Of a stretch of 64,000 bases of DNA, positions 1 to 12,983 are shown in pieces. The first letter of the stretch is position 1; each line of letters opens with the position of its first letter. The DNA comes from Ulva prolifera. Taxonomy: Eukaryota > Chlorophyta > Ulvophyceae > Ulvales > Ulvaceae. Where the stretch lies: positions 8,238,807 through 8,302,806 of the forward strand of contig CM041200.1 of assembly GCA_023078555.1 (NCBI GenBank), written 5' to 3'. The position numbers and the translations under genes were made by a program. The notes beneath the pieces were generated by a model. It was not told the origin of the DNA. It made no database searches and saw only the letters and a list, made by a program, of their open reading frames with translations.

Positions 1-144
1 TTTGGTTCAGGGGACCATGACCCATATGTACCGCTCATGACCGGTGCGCACGTCAGTGGCCGCATCTGCGTGCTTGGGGTGGAGTGTGTGGCTGGGCCAG
101 CGAGAGGGGATGCAGCGGGGACATACCGTGCAGGCCCGGTGGCA

Positions 145-170
145 GGGGGGGGGGGGGGGGGGGGGGGGGG
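145..170. repeat. Poly-G tract, 26 bases
   Basis: An uninterrupted run of G on the + strand. Comparable tracts occur at 10076-10100 (G) and 33883-33912 (C). Such runs can form quadruplexes and are prone to length error in sequencing. Confidence 0.95.
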
Positions 171-185
171 ATTCTATTCGAATAG

Positions 186-1545
186 AAGATACATACACTC
201 ACACACACACACACACACGAACACTACAACCGCACTCACAACTCAGTCCGGCAGGATCGCGTCCTCCACTGGCAGGCCCGCATCATACCGCAACCCCTGG
301 GGAATAGAAGATGTTTCGGGAGAGCTGCTAGATCTAGAGCTATAAGTGTCTATATAGACACTTTGAGCCGAATATTCAGCCCCGTTCAATCTGCTGTATA
401 ACAAATTCAACTCATGCAAATTTGTACGTGCTGAGCCACATCCTTATCGGACCTTGACAACTGCCGAATGGCTGAAGGTAAACCGCCTGGAAACGCTCTG
501 GACAACCGACCTCGACTCGCAGCGCCTCCTCCAGTGCCACGCGATCTTGGAGTAAAAGTATTTTGGTTCCGGGGCAGCGATCCTGCCGGACTGAGGTGCG
601 GGCGCGATTGTGGTGTGATGGTGTGTCTATGTATGTGTTGCTGTTGATTCGGATGAGATTCGGTTTTGGTGCGTGTCTTCTTCCGTTCACTGTTTTGTAA
701 TAGTAACATTTTGGTTCAAGGCCCGTTCACTTTTCTGGCACGTAGCGAGGTGTGGTACAGAAGAGTAAACGTATGCAGACAAATACGGCAACAGAATGTC
801 TTCCGAATCGTCGTTCACACACATAGCGAGGTGGTCACGCACGGCCTTTTCGATTCTTCAGAGCTTTGAGCGCACGCGGGGTCGTCGTATATACAATGCA
901 TCTCCGGCGAAGGAAGCGGCGGTGAACAGAACTGATATGTGTACTGTTCTTAACCCCTTGCAATGACTTCAATTGGATGGTTACAGTTTCGATTTACTTT
1001 CAGCACTGCCGCGCTCAAACGGTAAAATCTGGCGTCGCGATGCATCAAGGGTGTCGATATGCATGCGGGCCCAATTGATTTTTCGATTTGCCTGTTGGTG
1101 GATGTACATCTCGCGACATATGCAGATGAGGAAATGCCAGATATTCCACAGTGGATCGGCGCCGCGGCCATCATGCACATGCAACGCAACAATGTGCGGC
1201 TTTCACGTATCTCGAGAATACACATTCAGGAGATATATACACACTCGCAAGGGCACACACACCCCCCCTGCAGCTGTTGTATATCTCCGGAGATAGTCCG
1301 GCAGGATCCAGGCTGCTGAGGCGCCGGCCGGCCTAGCTAGCTGTAGGAATCGAGGTTTATGCCTGCGCCTTTGCAGCGGGGCAATGTGGAGATGTAACGA
1401 AAGTTGGGCTAGTCATCTCGCGTCAGCAAGGGTTGCGGTATGATGCTGGCCTGGAGGATATCCGGACCCGAGCCTGCCGGGATGAGATGTGGCCGTGGTT
1501 GTAGTGCATGTGCCATGGCCGTGTGTATGTTGCTGTTGTATATAC
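186..1545. repeat. Dispersed ~110-base repeat, three diverged copies
   Basis: The segment 186-303, read on the minus strand, matches 1434-1545 on the plus strand. Both begin with a shared GGTTGCGGTATGATGC-type block, then a GGCCTG block, a CTGCCGG block, GGTTGTAGTG and a GT-rich end. Part of the same unit (the CTGCCGGACTGA block through TGTTGCTGTTG) lies at 557-655. Copies are diverged and in both orientations, as expected of an old dispersed repeat rather than a tandem array. The family is not recognised. Confidence 0.6.
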
Positions 1546-1561
1546 AACAGCAACATATACA
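1526..1561. repeat. Near-perfect inverted repeat (hairpin)
   Basis: The arms GTATGTTGCTGTTGTAT and ATACAACAGCAACATATAC abut with essentially no loop. The structure sits at the end of the dispersed repeat copy that finishes near 1545, so it may be a terminal palindrome of that element. Confidence 0.75.
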
Positions 1562-2854
1562 CCTATATATAGGTTTATATCACTTAAACTCGACGACTCT
1601 AGAGAATAGAGCCAAGATCTGTGGCTCAACACGCGCGGCCATATATGTAGTTACAAAGGACACATGCCGGGCATGGAGCCGTTTCTCGGAATCCACTCGC
1701 AAATTAAGTATATATAGGTATGCACATGCAGACGAAGCTACCCAAAGTTTATACGTCGCATTTGCAGCCGCGCTTCCGAAGAGCCTGAACAGCCCAGCTC
1801 AGGATGGCCGCTTGCCTGCCATGCAGTGCTACTTAGTGTACACTTCGAAGTCGACGATCGAAGTCGACGATCGTCGCTCAGCTGCACCTCGAGTCTCGAT
1901 GCATCTGCATCCTGTGCACGTGGCAGACGCGTGTGCACGACTATCGTGGTCACAGCGGCTCTGCTGCTGCGCGGGTGCACCTGTCCCAGTGTCACTGTCA
2001 GTTCATAGTGAATTCTCGGACAGCAGTTTCCGCTAAAGTTTGAGCTGACCCAGGTGCTATCAGCAATTGAGGGCGTTGCAGAGCCATGGTCCCGTGGCTG
2101 ACAGCTCAGCGATCCTACGGGAATATTCCGCTAATTCATGCAGTGGAGTTGTTACAGGAGCGTGGACGGGTCTAAACAAACGCATCCGATGGTCCTGGCA
2201 CGAGTGCGATGGCTACGTATACGCCAGCTGTGTTGGAACCACGCCCTGCGCATGCCATTACTCTTCAACTCCTCTTACTTACGGAGGTTTCTGCGTGCGA
2301 ACACTTTCATGTTGCTGTGTTTGGTGAAACAGAAGAGTCCTCGCCACTTGCGATTCTCGAGATCGTGCCTTGTGATCAATCGAGGCCTGGTGACACCGTT
2401 TCCATACATGGGGAACCGCTCCTTGGCGGACATCAAAATTTCGACGTTGACTTGGCCAGACAGGTGAGACAGTTTTGTTTAAAGCATGTGCCGGCCTGAA
2501 TGTGTGCCTTGTGACTTGTGTCAGTGGCTGCCATCACTGTGACACGGGCGTGCCTGTCGTCACGACGTCCTCGGAAGCATCGCTGTCCGGATCCATTGCG
2601 CTGTCCATTGCGAACCAGCGCCTGCGCGTTACAGTGCGCAAAGAGCTATATAATACCTGACACCTTGTGAACTCCATGCTTTCTTTGAGCATGATCTACC
2701 AGCATGATGCTCAGCGCTCAGAGGTAACGTCAACGGGCCGCTCGAGGCGATTTCCGCACCTGCTTGCTTGCGGTCCAAATCACCAGCACTGCATGGTTCA
2801 GTAAATATCCTTCAGAGCCACAGGTCTCAATAAGAGGATCGGTGGTGCTTTCGG

Positions 2855-5800
2855 ATGCTCCCTCTGGTGATGCGGGCGACGGCGAGCAAAACGTTACTGG
2901 CGCGTCAGCTCTGGTGCAGAGTTGACAAACCTGCCCGTGCTTCGTCACAGCTTTATCTGGCCGCCCTGCCGACACGCAGATGTGTTAAAGCATATTCAGC
3001 ACGATACGAGCGGCCTGTCGAACGATTTGTGACGCAAGAGGAAGTTGATTTGGCACTGCGACGTGCTGCCGACCAAAGCGAAGCATGGCACCGGGTGACT
3101 GCGGCAGAGAAAATTGACATTCTCGAGAGAATACGCAGCAGGATCATAAAGTGCTCTCTGCAAATGGGTCGCCGGGGCGCAAAGGTGTGCTCTGCCACTG
3201 GAGATTTGCCTTTGAAGCTCTGCGGTCCACGACAGGCCCGCGGTTACGGCCTGAGTTCACTTCGCTGCCAGCTCGCGTACAGCTAAATACACGCAAGAAG
3301 CAGCGCATTAACAACCTGTCTCTACTTTAGAGCGCCCTCGTGCCGTGCATGTGCAATTCGGTGGCATCCCACTCAGTGCGCCAAGCTGGCCACTGCGTGC
3401 TTAGGCATTACGGAGTGCCAGCGGCATCATCCCACGAGCATCTTCGGCACCTCAATTGACTGACTCCCAGTCATCCGTTTGCACGATCTGCGGTTCATCT
3501 GTAGCAGCCGTGCAATCTCCTTCACTGCACCACAAAGCCATGCAGATGCCAAGTGTCTTGACCTGGTCGGACATTAACTACGCCACACCCAGGACAGCGC
3601 CCTCAGCTGTCAGTAACTTCACTGATCATAACCTCCAACATGAGTCAGCGCTGGCCAGTCCCAGTGCAGTGCCTATCTGCTGGCCCTAATGCCAAGACCC
3701 CTTGTCCCACCTGGCACAGCACAAGAGATAGATGCATCGATTTTACATTCCATCGATCTGCAGACATACGTCAGAGTCTGCACAGGCGCCTCGCAGCCTT
3801 GTGCAATCACCGCCGTCCAAATCTAGCAACCACACATACCTCCTCAACGCATTGTCCAGCAAGGGGGTGTCGACACACAAAACTTGAGTGATTGCAGCAT
3901 CAGCAAACTGTGCCACACAACCTCCAGGCCAGGCACACCCCAGTGTGGAAGGCTTCGATGGCTACTGTGAGGAATTCTGCCAATTTCCCGGGCCGGCAAG
4001 GAGGTCTAGGAGGCAGCAGTCACAGCAGCACCTCAGACCTCTCTTTCAGTATTGCACAATGGCATCCATCTGCCTCTCTGGCGCTGTGCATGCAATGCAA
4101 CGGCATCCACCTGTGGGCTCCGGCACACAGCGTTCAGTATAGCCGTCCCACACAGCATGTGGTCCCGCTCCGGTGTAGTTGGCAAGGTCCAGCAAGGACA
4201 TGTAGAGCCCATAATCGATCAATTGACTGCAGTTTACACAGGCCGACCACACGCGTACAATAGTTCCGACTGCCAGGGTCAATGGTGTGGTCGTCTGTCT
4301 TTCACTGCCCCCACGCATGCGGTTTACTCCTCTGCCTGCTCGCAACCGTTATCCTTTCGGTGCCCTTAAACTTCAGCCCCGTTCACTTTTGGCACGCGCT
4401 GCGGGTAGCCGCTCTGGCGCAGAGGTACACCATACACCTGTACCTTGAGTCTTGCTTTATCTTTTACTGTTTCAAAAATCAGGCAGCCGACCGTCAGTCT
4501 GCGCCCACGTGCGAGCTGAATCGCAACATTCCAGGCTGTATAGACATGCATGCATGCAGGTGGCTGGGTATGGCGACCCGGAAGACAGCGATGCTGTGCC
4601 CGCGGGCCAGGCCAACCTGCTCGCGCTTGTGTATGCAACGGTCGTATGCAAACGCATCGCGTACGAGATTGAGCTGCTGGAGGCGCTGCAGCAGGGGGCC
4701 GCTGCGAGCGGCGGCGCCAGCGGCGGCGGTGGCTCGGCGCCGCCGGGGGGCCTCGTGGGGCTGCCGGAGGTGCCGGTGGTGCGCCGCACGGCAGACGGCC
4801 GCGAGGTGGCGCTGGTGCAGCGCGAGAACCCTAAGGCAGCTGAAGAGTTGGCTGGCTGCCGAGGTGTGAAGCTGCCCCGTCCCCTCCCCTCACCCGGGGG
4901 GGGGGGGCCGTCCCTCCTCAGCCCTCCTGTTCATTTCTCGTGAAATTTATCGCTGCCTGTCTTGCTAGATCCATCTTGAATGATGGGTGTGAAGAGAGTG
5001 AGTGGTGTGCATGTGATTGAAAGTGTATATTTCTGAGCATGCGCCGGAATTCCGCTGTCTTTGTTGTGCGTGTTGGCAGGCTCTGGGCGTGCCGCATGCT
5101 TGGGTGTGGCTGTACCGACCAAGGGCCATCGGGGGTCCGTGGGCTGCTGCCGCCCGGATGTGGAGTGGCGGAGGCCGCCGCCGACGGCACGGCAGCCAGG
5201 CGCATGGGCCAAGCGGCGCCGGGCGCAATCCCCGTAGTGCTTGCCCGTGATGGACGCGGCAGTGGCCGGGGGGGGGGAGGATGAGAGATTGCTTAGCAGG
5301 CGACCGGCTGGGCTGCCACGCCGCTCACACGGCGATGCAGCTGCATGTGATTGTTAAGACTCCTCGAAAAAGCTACACCACAGAGCATGCTCGCGTGTCC
5401 GAAATGCGGTGCCGGTTTGTTTCATGACGCACGACGCTGTTCGCGTCCAGGCGCTTGGCTCGCCGGTGCCTTTGTGATCTCATGCCACACCCATGCATGT
5501 GTATGATTTGGTCCGGGTGCCGCTGGTTCTGAACAAATCGGTTGCGCAGGGGAGGTGTACCTGCGGCCCGGCCGCGCGCTGTCTCAGGGTGCCGAGTACG
5601 CGCACATGCATGCGCAGCCGATGGACGGCGTGTGCTGCGTGCTGGGCGGCGGCAACCAGCCGACGATCGCGATTTTTGACGTCATGCATGCGATGTTCCG
5701 CGTTAACGCGGTCGTGTGCCTGAAGATCCACGACGCCCAGGTGCGAACCTCCTCCGCACTCTGCCGGCGCGGCTGCGGCAATCGCACATGCATGCCTATG

Positions 5801-8800
5801 AGGAGGACGCATGCATGCCCAGGAGTAATTACATGTAGATGGGCAGATGCATGGATCAACACAGGAAACTCCGTTCAGCGGCGCGGGATGCGGGTTTGAT
5901 GGACGAGACAACCGCTGATTGTTTTGTGTCACCAATTCGTACGGCGTAGCTGTGGGCCACACGGCCGTGGCGTCGTTATGGGCGTAGTTATGGGCCACGC
6001 GGCCATACGGCCGTGGCGGCGCCGCATCGGCCCAATGCCTCGCAACCAGCGTCTCCGGCTGCAGTGTTGACGAGCCCGGTTGGCGTACTGTCAAGGGCGT
6101 GCCTGCATGTGTGGGCATCGCTGGTGTGTCGCTTGACTACGCTCAGATATTTGATTCACGGGCTTGTCGGGACAAATGGCCCCTCGCGGCACCGCAGTGG
6201 CCCAATTTCTCGGCGCGCGCGATGCTGCAGAGCTGCTGCAGTGCGAGCAGGCCTCTGTCCCAGCGCCACCGCGAACCAATCAGCGCCACCGCGAACCGAT
6301 CAGCGCCACTGCCAATATGCTGCAGCAAAAGTTTCGGCATCAAAAGAAAACCACTTACAGTAGCGTGACTGCATTACCGTAAGTTACAGTACCTCAGAGA
6401 CACAGGAAGCACGCAAACTGCCGTGGTGTATCTGACGTGCATGCTCTGCTTGCGATCCATTGCGCCACCGTGGCAGTGCGACGGCGGCACATCGGACGGG
6501 CTACTAGGAGCAACAGCAGAAAGACAGGGTCCATCGGCCACTTCTGCAGGATATTACTGGGATATGACAGTGCATGGTTCTGCTGCTGCGTCTTGCTCGG
6601 GGTGGATTCCGCAGTCATGTGGTCAAGGCAGGGGAGTCGCTTGGCGTCCGTGAGTTGCTGCTGCACAACAAGGTATCTGTCTCTCGACCTTTACCTTTAT
6701 CTTCAGGTAGGTCTCGGGGCCCCAGGGAGGCAAGGCGAGCTCTGCTTGGGGGTGCATTATCAATGCGGTGTGCTGTGCTGGGCTCGTGACGAGGCAATTC
6801 TGAGCCCACTGCAAATTATTCAATCATTGTATGATTCAATAGGTTTGTTACTGGTGCAATCTCAACCTCCCATGCTTAGGTGGCTGATTTGTTGGCACTG
6901 CCTGATTAGTCATATCTGTGGTCCACTGTGGTGTTTAGTCAAATACAGTAGCTTGGATGTACATCAGAGAGTGCGGGCTCACAAACATGGAAGTGCTGTG
7001 ACTGAGTTTCTGTTTTCTGAGTGGCTGTGAGGCTTTGGTGATAGGATTCTGATTTTGCACCGTGATGGCTGGCCTGTGCAGAGGCAATCTGTGCTTCCTT
7101 GGTCGTCAAATATGCAATCTCAGAACACGACATCATTCTTGATCAAAGCAAACATACCTTCATTCTACGCTACCCACCCCACCACAACACACAGCCATGA
7201 ACCTGACACAGGCGATGCCATCAACAACAGCATGGCAGCCTGCATGCATGCCATGCCTCTGTCAGTACGACATGCTCACATCCTGTGGCAATCCAGTGGT
7301 ATAGCGGCCAAACCACTGAGTTGTCACACATGCGCTGGCATCTACATCAGCACCTGTGAGTGCGTCTGTGCGCGGCTGAGCGTGGCAGCTTTGTGGCTGA
7401 GGTGAAGGGGGCCCCGTGCAGGCCGGCCTCGCGCCGCTGCTGCAGTACGTGCTCGAGCCCCTCTCGGAGCGGGGCTTCCTGCGCGCCTTCCGCTGCGACC
7501 TGCCCAGCACGCAGCACATGCTGCGCCACCCCCTCGTCTCCCGTGTCCACATGACCGGCTCGAAGAAGACGCACGACGCCATCGTCTGGGGCGACGACGT
7601 ACGCCCTCTGCCAATCTTTCCTGATCAGTACTCCTGTACAACTGCATGCATGTAATGCATGCATGCATCATGTGCATGCACGTCATGCATGCAGGCTGAA
7701 CGAAATGACACCTACCCACCACGACGCTGCCTGACCGGTGTTCTGCTGCTGCGATGCTTGGCTGCAGAGGTGCCTGCTGACAATGCATGAGGGGCTGTGG
7801 GTGCAGGAGGAGGAGGCGGCGCGGCGTCGAAAAAACGGGGAGCCGCTTCTGAAGGTGCCGATCACCTCTGAGCTTGGCAACGTGACGCCGGCCTTCATCG
7901 TGCCTGGGGAGTGGCAGCAGGAGTCTGTGGCCAAGGTGGCGCAGCTCATCGCGTACAACATGCTGGACAACGCCGGCTGCAACTGCCTGTCGCCACGGGT
8001 CGTCGTGATGTCAGCAGAGTGGCCACAGGTGCGATCATGCATGTGTGCTTCACTGTGTGATTTACCGCGGACACTCCAACGCTGCCCTGCGGCTGTGTGC
8101 GCGGGTGCCATGCACCGTGGCAATTTGCGGAGACCTCGGCTCATAGTACTAGCGAATGCTCGGCTGTGCGTGTGTGTGTGCCGGTTGCAGAGCCATGCCG
8201 GATGTCCTCGCCCGGCCTGGGCCAGCCAGCAAGGCAGACCGAGGTCTTGCAGCGATGTGCATGGCCGTGCACCTGGCATGGATTCATACGCACACGCGAC
8301 CCACCATCCCCTGCCCCTGCCCCACATGCATGCCATGCATGCAGGCGGACGAATTTGAGGCGGAGCTGAAGGCGGCGCTGGCCGCGCTGCCGGGGGCGCC
8401 GCTGTGGTACCCTGGCGCCGACGCACGGTACCAGGACTTCCTCGACGCACACCCTGGCTGTGAGCTGGTGGAGCCGAGCGTACCAGAAGGCCGCCTTTAC
8501 AGTGCGCGCTCTCCCCCCCCCCCCCCCTCCTCCCAGCCCTCCTTCCTACATGAATCATTTCACTGCCTCCAATGAGAGGGGCTTTTGTTCCGTGTTTCTG
8601 CCCCGGGCCGGTCATGAGTCGTCTGCACAGGGAGAACCAGCCGAGGGAGACCCTGCCACTCCAGGGACACAGCTATTGCATTCTGGCGGCCGAGCTTGTG
8701 CAACGCACCGTTCCGCCACAGCTGCGCCGTCGTCTGAACCTCGATGTGCCCATTGGTGCATAATATCGATACACGGGCATGGTGGCCCGGATGGCTGTGC

Positions 8801-9618
8801 TGTGCTGTGCTGTATGCTTGCACCCCCGTGGCCACCCCACCTGCGTGTCACTTCTTCGGCCATACGCCACGCTTCCAACCACTTCCCTTCAGGCTAATCA
8901 ATTCGCACCAAGCAAACACTAGCACAGTGGCGTTGGCGGCGCTGGCAGTCCCGCTCCGACAACAGGGCCCCCCCTGACAGAGTTTTTTTCGGTTGAAAGG
9001 CTCTGCCGTAATGGTTCACAACCTGCTGCTGCAGGCAGCCCGGTGAAGCCGTGGGCAATCCACAACGCGACCTTCTCTTCTGCCGAACAGGCCAGCGCCC
9101 TCCCCGGCCTCTCCGAAGAGTTCTTCGCGCCTGTCCTCACCATCCTCCGCGTCTCAAACCCCCCAGCCGCCACACAGGCCCCCCTCACAGAGGCGTTCCT
9201 CTCCGGGTTGCCTGAGTTTGCGGAGCGTGGCCTGTGGGGCACCCTCGTCGCGTCCGTCTATGCGCCGCCGGAGGTCCGCGCGGCGCCGCCGGTGGCCACC
9301 GCGCTGCAGGCATGCATTGACGACCTCGCGTACGGCTCCGTCATCGTCAACGGGCCAACGTTTGTTGCTTTCAACTTCCCGGCGGGCGCGTGGGGCGGGA
9401 TCGGCCGCGACGGCGAGAGCACCGCGGACGCCGGCTCCGGCATCGGGAAGTTCCTGAACTCGCGGCTTGTGGACGGCGTCGAGAAGCAGGTGATAACGTT
9501 TGATGCCGTGTTCACAGTGCCGCCGACGGAGCTCCCGCTGCCGCCTCCCGCCGTGAAGGCGCTGATAGGCGTGCTTGGGAATGGAGCTAAGGGCCTGCTG
9601 CAGGCAGCGACGCCGTGA
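2855..9618 (+). CDS. Aldehyde dehydrogenase superfamily protein, bacterial-type, organelle-targeted candidate
   Basis: NAD(P)-dependent oxidation of an unknown aldehyde is the likely role. Exons fit as 2855-3184, 4560-4863, 5550-5740, 7422-7598, 7807-8028, 8345-8501 and 9035-9618, all GT-AG, giving about 654 residues in one frame. Visible motifs are VLGGGNQPT in the cofactor fold, VHMTGSKKTHDAIVWG, a TSELGNVTP segment whose Glu (about residue 356) matches the general base, and NAGCNC, whose second Cys (about 394) matches the nucleophile. The C-terminal RGLWGTLVAS and ALQACIDDLAYGSVIVNG segments resemble long bacterial ALDHs. The first 45 residues are basic, hydroxylated and poor in acids, like a transit peptide. 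The start is the first ATG of the exon. The join between exons 3 and 4 lacks a few expected residues, so a micro-exon may be missing. The exons are strongly GC-rich. The substrate is unknown. Confidence 0.85.
6262..6312 (+). repeat. 20-base tandem repeat, about 2.5 copies
   Basis: The unit CAGCGCCACCGCGAACCAAT is repeated with few changes inside the third intron of the dehydrogenase gene. A nearby pair of GGGCCAC-ACGGCC blocks (5951-6015) is also duplicated. Confidence 0.75.
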
Positions 9619-12600
9619 TGCGCGCGCACGCTGCGCTGTGCTGCGCTGCGGGTGTTGGCACACGGCCGATGCATTGCCTGCATGCATGAGCAGCCATGGC
9701 ACTGTTGCATGCTGACGGCTGAGCCAAGGGTCGCTCACAGCCATGGACGGGCATAGGTTTGCTGGGTGCATGGGGGAGGGTGGGGCTGGTTGGGATGGGT
9801 GTTTGTGTGAGCATATACCGCGGTGGCGGCGGCGGCGCCAGCCATCCAGTGCAATGGTGCGGTTGTGTATCTGGAGTGTGGCAGCTGTCGCGCCGGTAAG
9901 CAAGTAGGATGGTTTAGCTGTACATGATGGAGGCGTTCTGAGGCCCGCCCGGGCCCGGGGGCGTGATCTGGGTGGCTACAGGTGGAGCGACCCAGCTTTG
10001 TGCAAGTGTGGCAGACGTGTGCTCTGTTTAATGAGTGCAAGGGCACACCACGTCAATTCGGTAGGCCATTGTAGAGGGGGGGGGGGGGGGGGGGGGGGGG
10101 AGCTTTTCGTGAATGCATGGTCGAGCGGCCGCTCAATGCGTACATTGCATCTGCCGCAGGCTGAATCGATTCAGTCCACTGAATGTCTCGGCAAGGTTAA
10201 GAGGGGGTAAGTAGGGGTACGGTCAGGCGCAGTTTGCGTTCCGTGCGCCGGTATTTTATGGCTTGCCCGGCCGACACGGGGCGGGCGCCATCAGGACGAG
10301 ATTTCGGGGAGAATCCATGCATGCGTGTGTGAGGACGGAAGCCCGGCGCCTGCCGCGGCGCGATGCGGCAGGGTTTGCCCGGGCTCAACCAGGGGCATGT
10401 TGAGACAGCTGGCTGAAGAGCAGTGCGGCGGCTGTGTGGGGGGCGGCTGGCTGTTTCGGGGTCGGTTGGCTGTGACCGCCACGAGCCCCTCCGGCTGCAC
10501 ACAGCTGGGTCACTGCTTGTCTGGGTGGCCGTGATTCTGTTATGCGAACATGACCAGGGTGAGGTGGTTTGAGAGCCTGGTTAACGTTGTGTAAGACGAG
10601 GCCGGCAGAATGAGTGACCGTGTTCAAGGGGCTGCAAGTGTGCGTGGTTGAGAGTTCACATGGCACGGAAGCCAACCCGGTAGCCTCATTCCTTTGCATC
10701 GTCCCTGACCTGGATTCCATGGTTGCAAAGGAGTCAACATTGCTGATGCTTGACCGGTGTGTGTGGCGGCCTTGTGGGGGTGCAGGACAATGTGCAATTC
10801 AGGAGTATCTGCAGGGGCAGCGGTCACTCCACAGCAAAGCGGAAGCCTGCATGATCTCGTATGTCCTCCCTGAAGCGGCGGCGCAGCCTCGAATGGATCC
10901 GCCGTCGCATGTGATGTATGGGTGGTGGTAGACGCGTGTGGTAGACAGAGACTGTTGGTTCATGCCAGACCACAACGAAAATGATGGTCACCCCAGCCAA
11001 TTTGCTGGCCCACTCAAAGAGTATGGTTACGGTCAATTTAACGTTGATCACGGTGACCGAGGTGCACAGACCTCCTGGCCGAACAGGCTAGCAGCAGCCT
11101 GGCTTATGGAGTGGCAGCAGTGCCCTTCAGTGGAGGTCAGGCTGATGCCAGTGCATGTGTGGACAAGCCATGGTGCACATGCTGGCATGGACACCTATCG
11201 TTCTTTCTGTGACCAAAGTGATGTCGATCAACACTGAATTGACAGCTGGCAGCGTATGAGTGACGGGTGGTTCAGTGCATCTGGATCCCGAAAGTCATCA
11301 GCCCTCAGGCTCTGTCCACAGGTGCACAACGGCGCCAGTCAATTTGTCCGGAATATCGTTTGAAGTTCGAAGCATCGCTCGTGGCATATGGAAGCTCTAG
11401 CGATGTTTATGTGTGGGGTGTCTTTGTGAGCTGTGTGACATAGCCTATGTGTCACATAGGCTGTTTGTCACGCTGTACACAGCTGAGATAACAACACGCA
11501 CAGGAGCTTGATCCGACTTCTGCATTCCTTCCTGATTTCAAAATTTCAATTCAGTTTGATCCAGTTCAAGTGTCTGTGACTCGCGTCGTGGCTATGTAGA
11601 TCACACGAGCAAGGAGAGCGAAGCTCGACGTCTGCAAGCACCTGAGATCGAGCATCGCAGCTTCAGGACAAGTGTGCATCCACCATGAACGAACGAGCAC
11701 ATGCCTTGACATGTTCAGGGCTTGATGTGAGCCATACTGCATTGCTAATGTAGCCCGTAGCTCAAGACACTCTGGAGGCTCGGCCGTGCGTGATAGTCGC
11801 AGCAACAGCGCAGCTAGATGGCCTGTCGTGTCATATTCTCACATACGCGCAATGGTGAATTGATCAGACTTTGCAGGCGTGTAGCGATTCGAATTGGCGT
11901 GGTCCGGCGCCTGAAGATGCTATGTCGCTGGTGCAGAAATGCGCGGCACCTGCTTCCGACTTCAGTGCAGCATTTCCGTGTTTGCGCACATGCGACAAGC
12001 TGCAAACTTCCAGCTGTTGCAGCTGAGAAGCTTCCAGCTGTTGCAGCTGAGAAGACGTACCGGGACACAGATCTCGGAGGTATAATTTCGGTTGGTCGGG
12101 CTGCTGGTGGCGTTTGTGCAAGGCGCAGGGGAGGGCACTGTCGTCCACAAGGCCCCCACGACCCACGAGAGATCATGAGCGTCGTGCTGATTGCCAGCCA
12201 GTTGAGCATCAACATGCTTGTCGTACTCTGTCATCTCTGGTGCTCAGGCCGACGCGTGTATGACTGCTGCGCACCAACAGCCACCGTCCAACTTGCCCAA
12301 GCGCACAGTGCAATGCATTGCGAACGGGCGGTGACGAAACGAACAATCCTGTATGCAGGCATCGTATGGAAATCTGCGCAGCACTGGAAACTGACTGACT
12401 GAATGTTTCTAGGCGCCCCAGAAGCTGCAGTGCACATATGACATACCCCGGCGTAAGACAGGTTGAGGTTGACAATGCTCACACCCAAGTCGCTGCAACC
12501 ACCCCATCGCTGGAGATTGTTCAGTGCCACACGCGAGATCGCAGGCAGAAATGCGCATGTGCTGACCTGGTTCCGGCCCGGGAGCCTGTTGCCTGGCGGT

Positions 12601-12983
12601 TACTAGAGCGTATTTGGTGTTCACGAGGGTAGCGCCTGTCGGTGCGACACATGTTGTGAATCTTGCGGCCATGCCTATGAATGTTGACGAACAAGCAAAA
12701 ACCCAATCCCGCCGCTGTAAAACACGACAAAAAACACAGTCTCCCTTTCGCATACGCAGTTATCGGCTGAATGATCGGTGGTGTGCGCGCGTGCTCGCCG
12801 CCGCCCGTCACAACGGTGGGCCGCGCGCTGTGTGTCGCTATCGCACCGGCGCCACAGCAGTCCGTCTGTGCAGTCAGAAGGCTTGGCCACTACCAGGGCA
12901 TGCGCATGAGAAATAAACAATTTCGCATGCTTGCATCATGACAATCGGTTGCGGTGCATGGTCCTTCCGAGCTGGAGTCAACA
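9619..12983. other. Intergenic region, no gene recognised
   Basis: About 3.4 kb between the dehydrogenase stop and the mutase start. It contains a run of 25 G (10076-10100), a short palindrome with AGCCTATGTG arms near 11440-11465, and a 24-base tandem pair CTTCCAGCTGTTGCAGCTGAGAAG at about 12007-12054. Open frames are present on both strands but show neither family motifs nor consistent splice sites. Base composition falls from GC-rich on the left to more balanced on the right. Confidence 0.6.
10076..10100. repeat. Poly-G tract, 25 bases
   Basis: A pure G run about 460 bases downstream of the dehydrogenase stop codon. Confidence 0.95.

Larger units (their letters stand above)
1..2854. other. 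Gene-poor, repeat-rich flank
   Basis: No convincing gene is visible. The stretch holds a run of 26 G (145-170), a CA microsatellite (about 196-218), three related copies of a roughly 110-base repeat (186-303 inverted, 557-655 inverted part, 1434-1545), a long hairpin (1526-1561), a 13-base direct repeat near 1847-1873, and one copy of a dispersed repeat (1641-1708) that recurs near 32375. Open frames here are short, overlap in all frames and lack splice-consistent partners. An unseen 5' exon of the downstream dehydrogenase cannot be excluded. Confidence 0.6.

Noticed and set aside
11818-12402. Plus open frame of 194 codons in the 9.6-13 kb gap
   Set aside because: It includes a 24-base tandem duplication, has no motif, and overlapping minus frames of similar quality exist.
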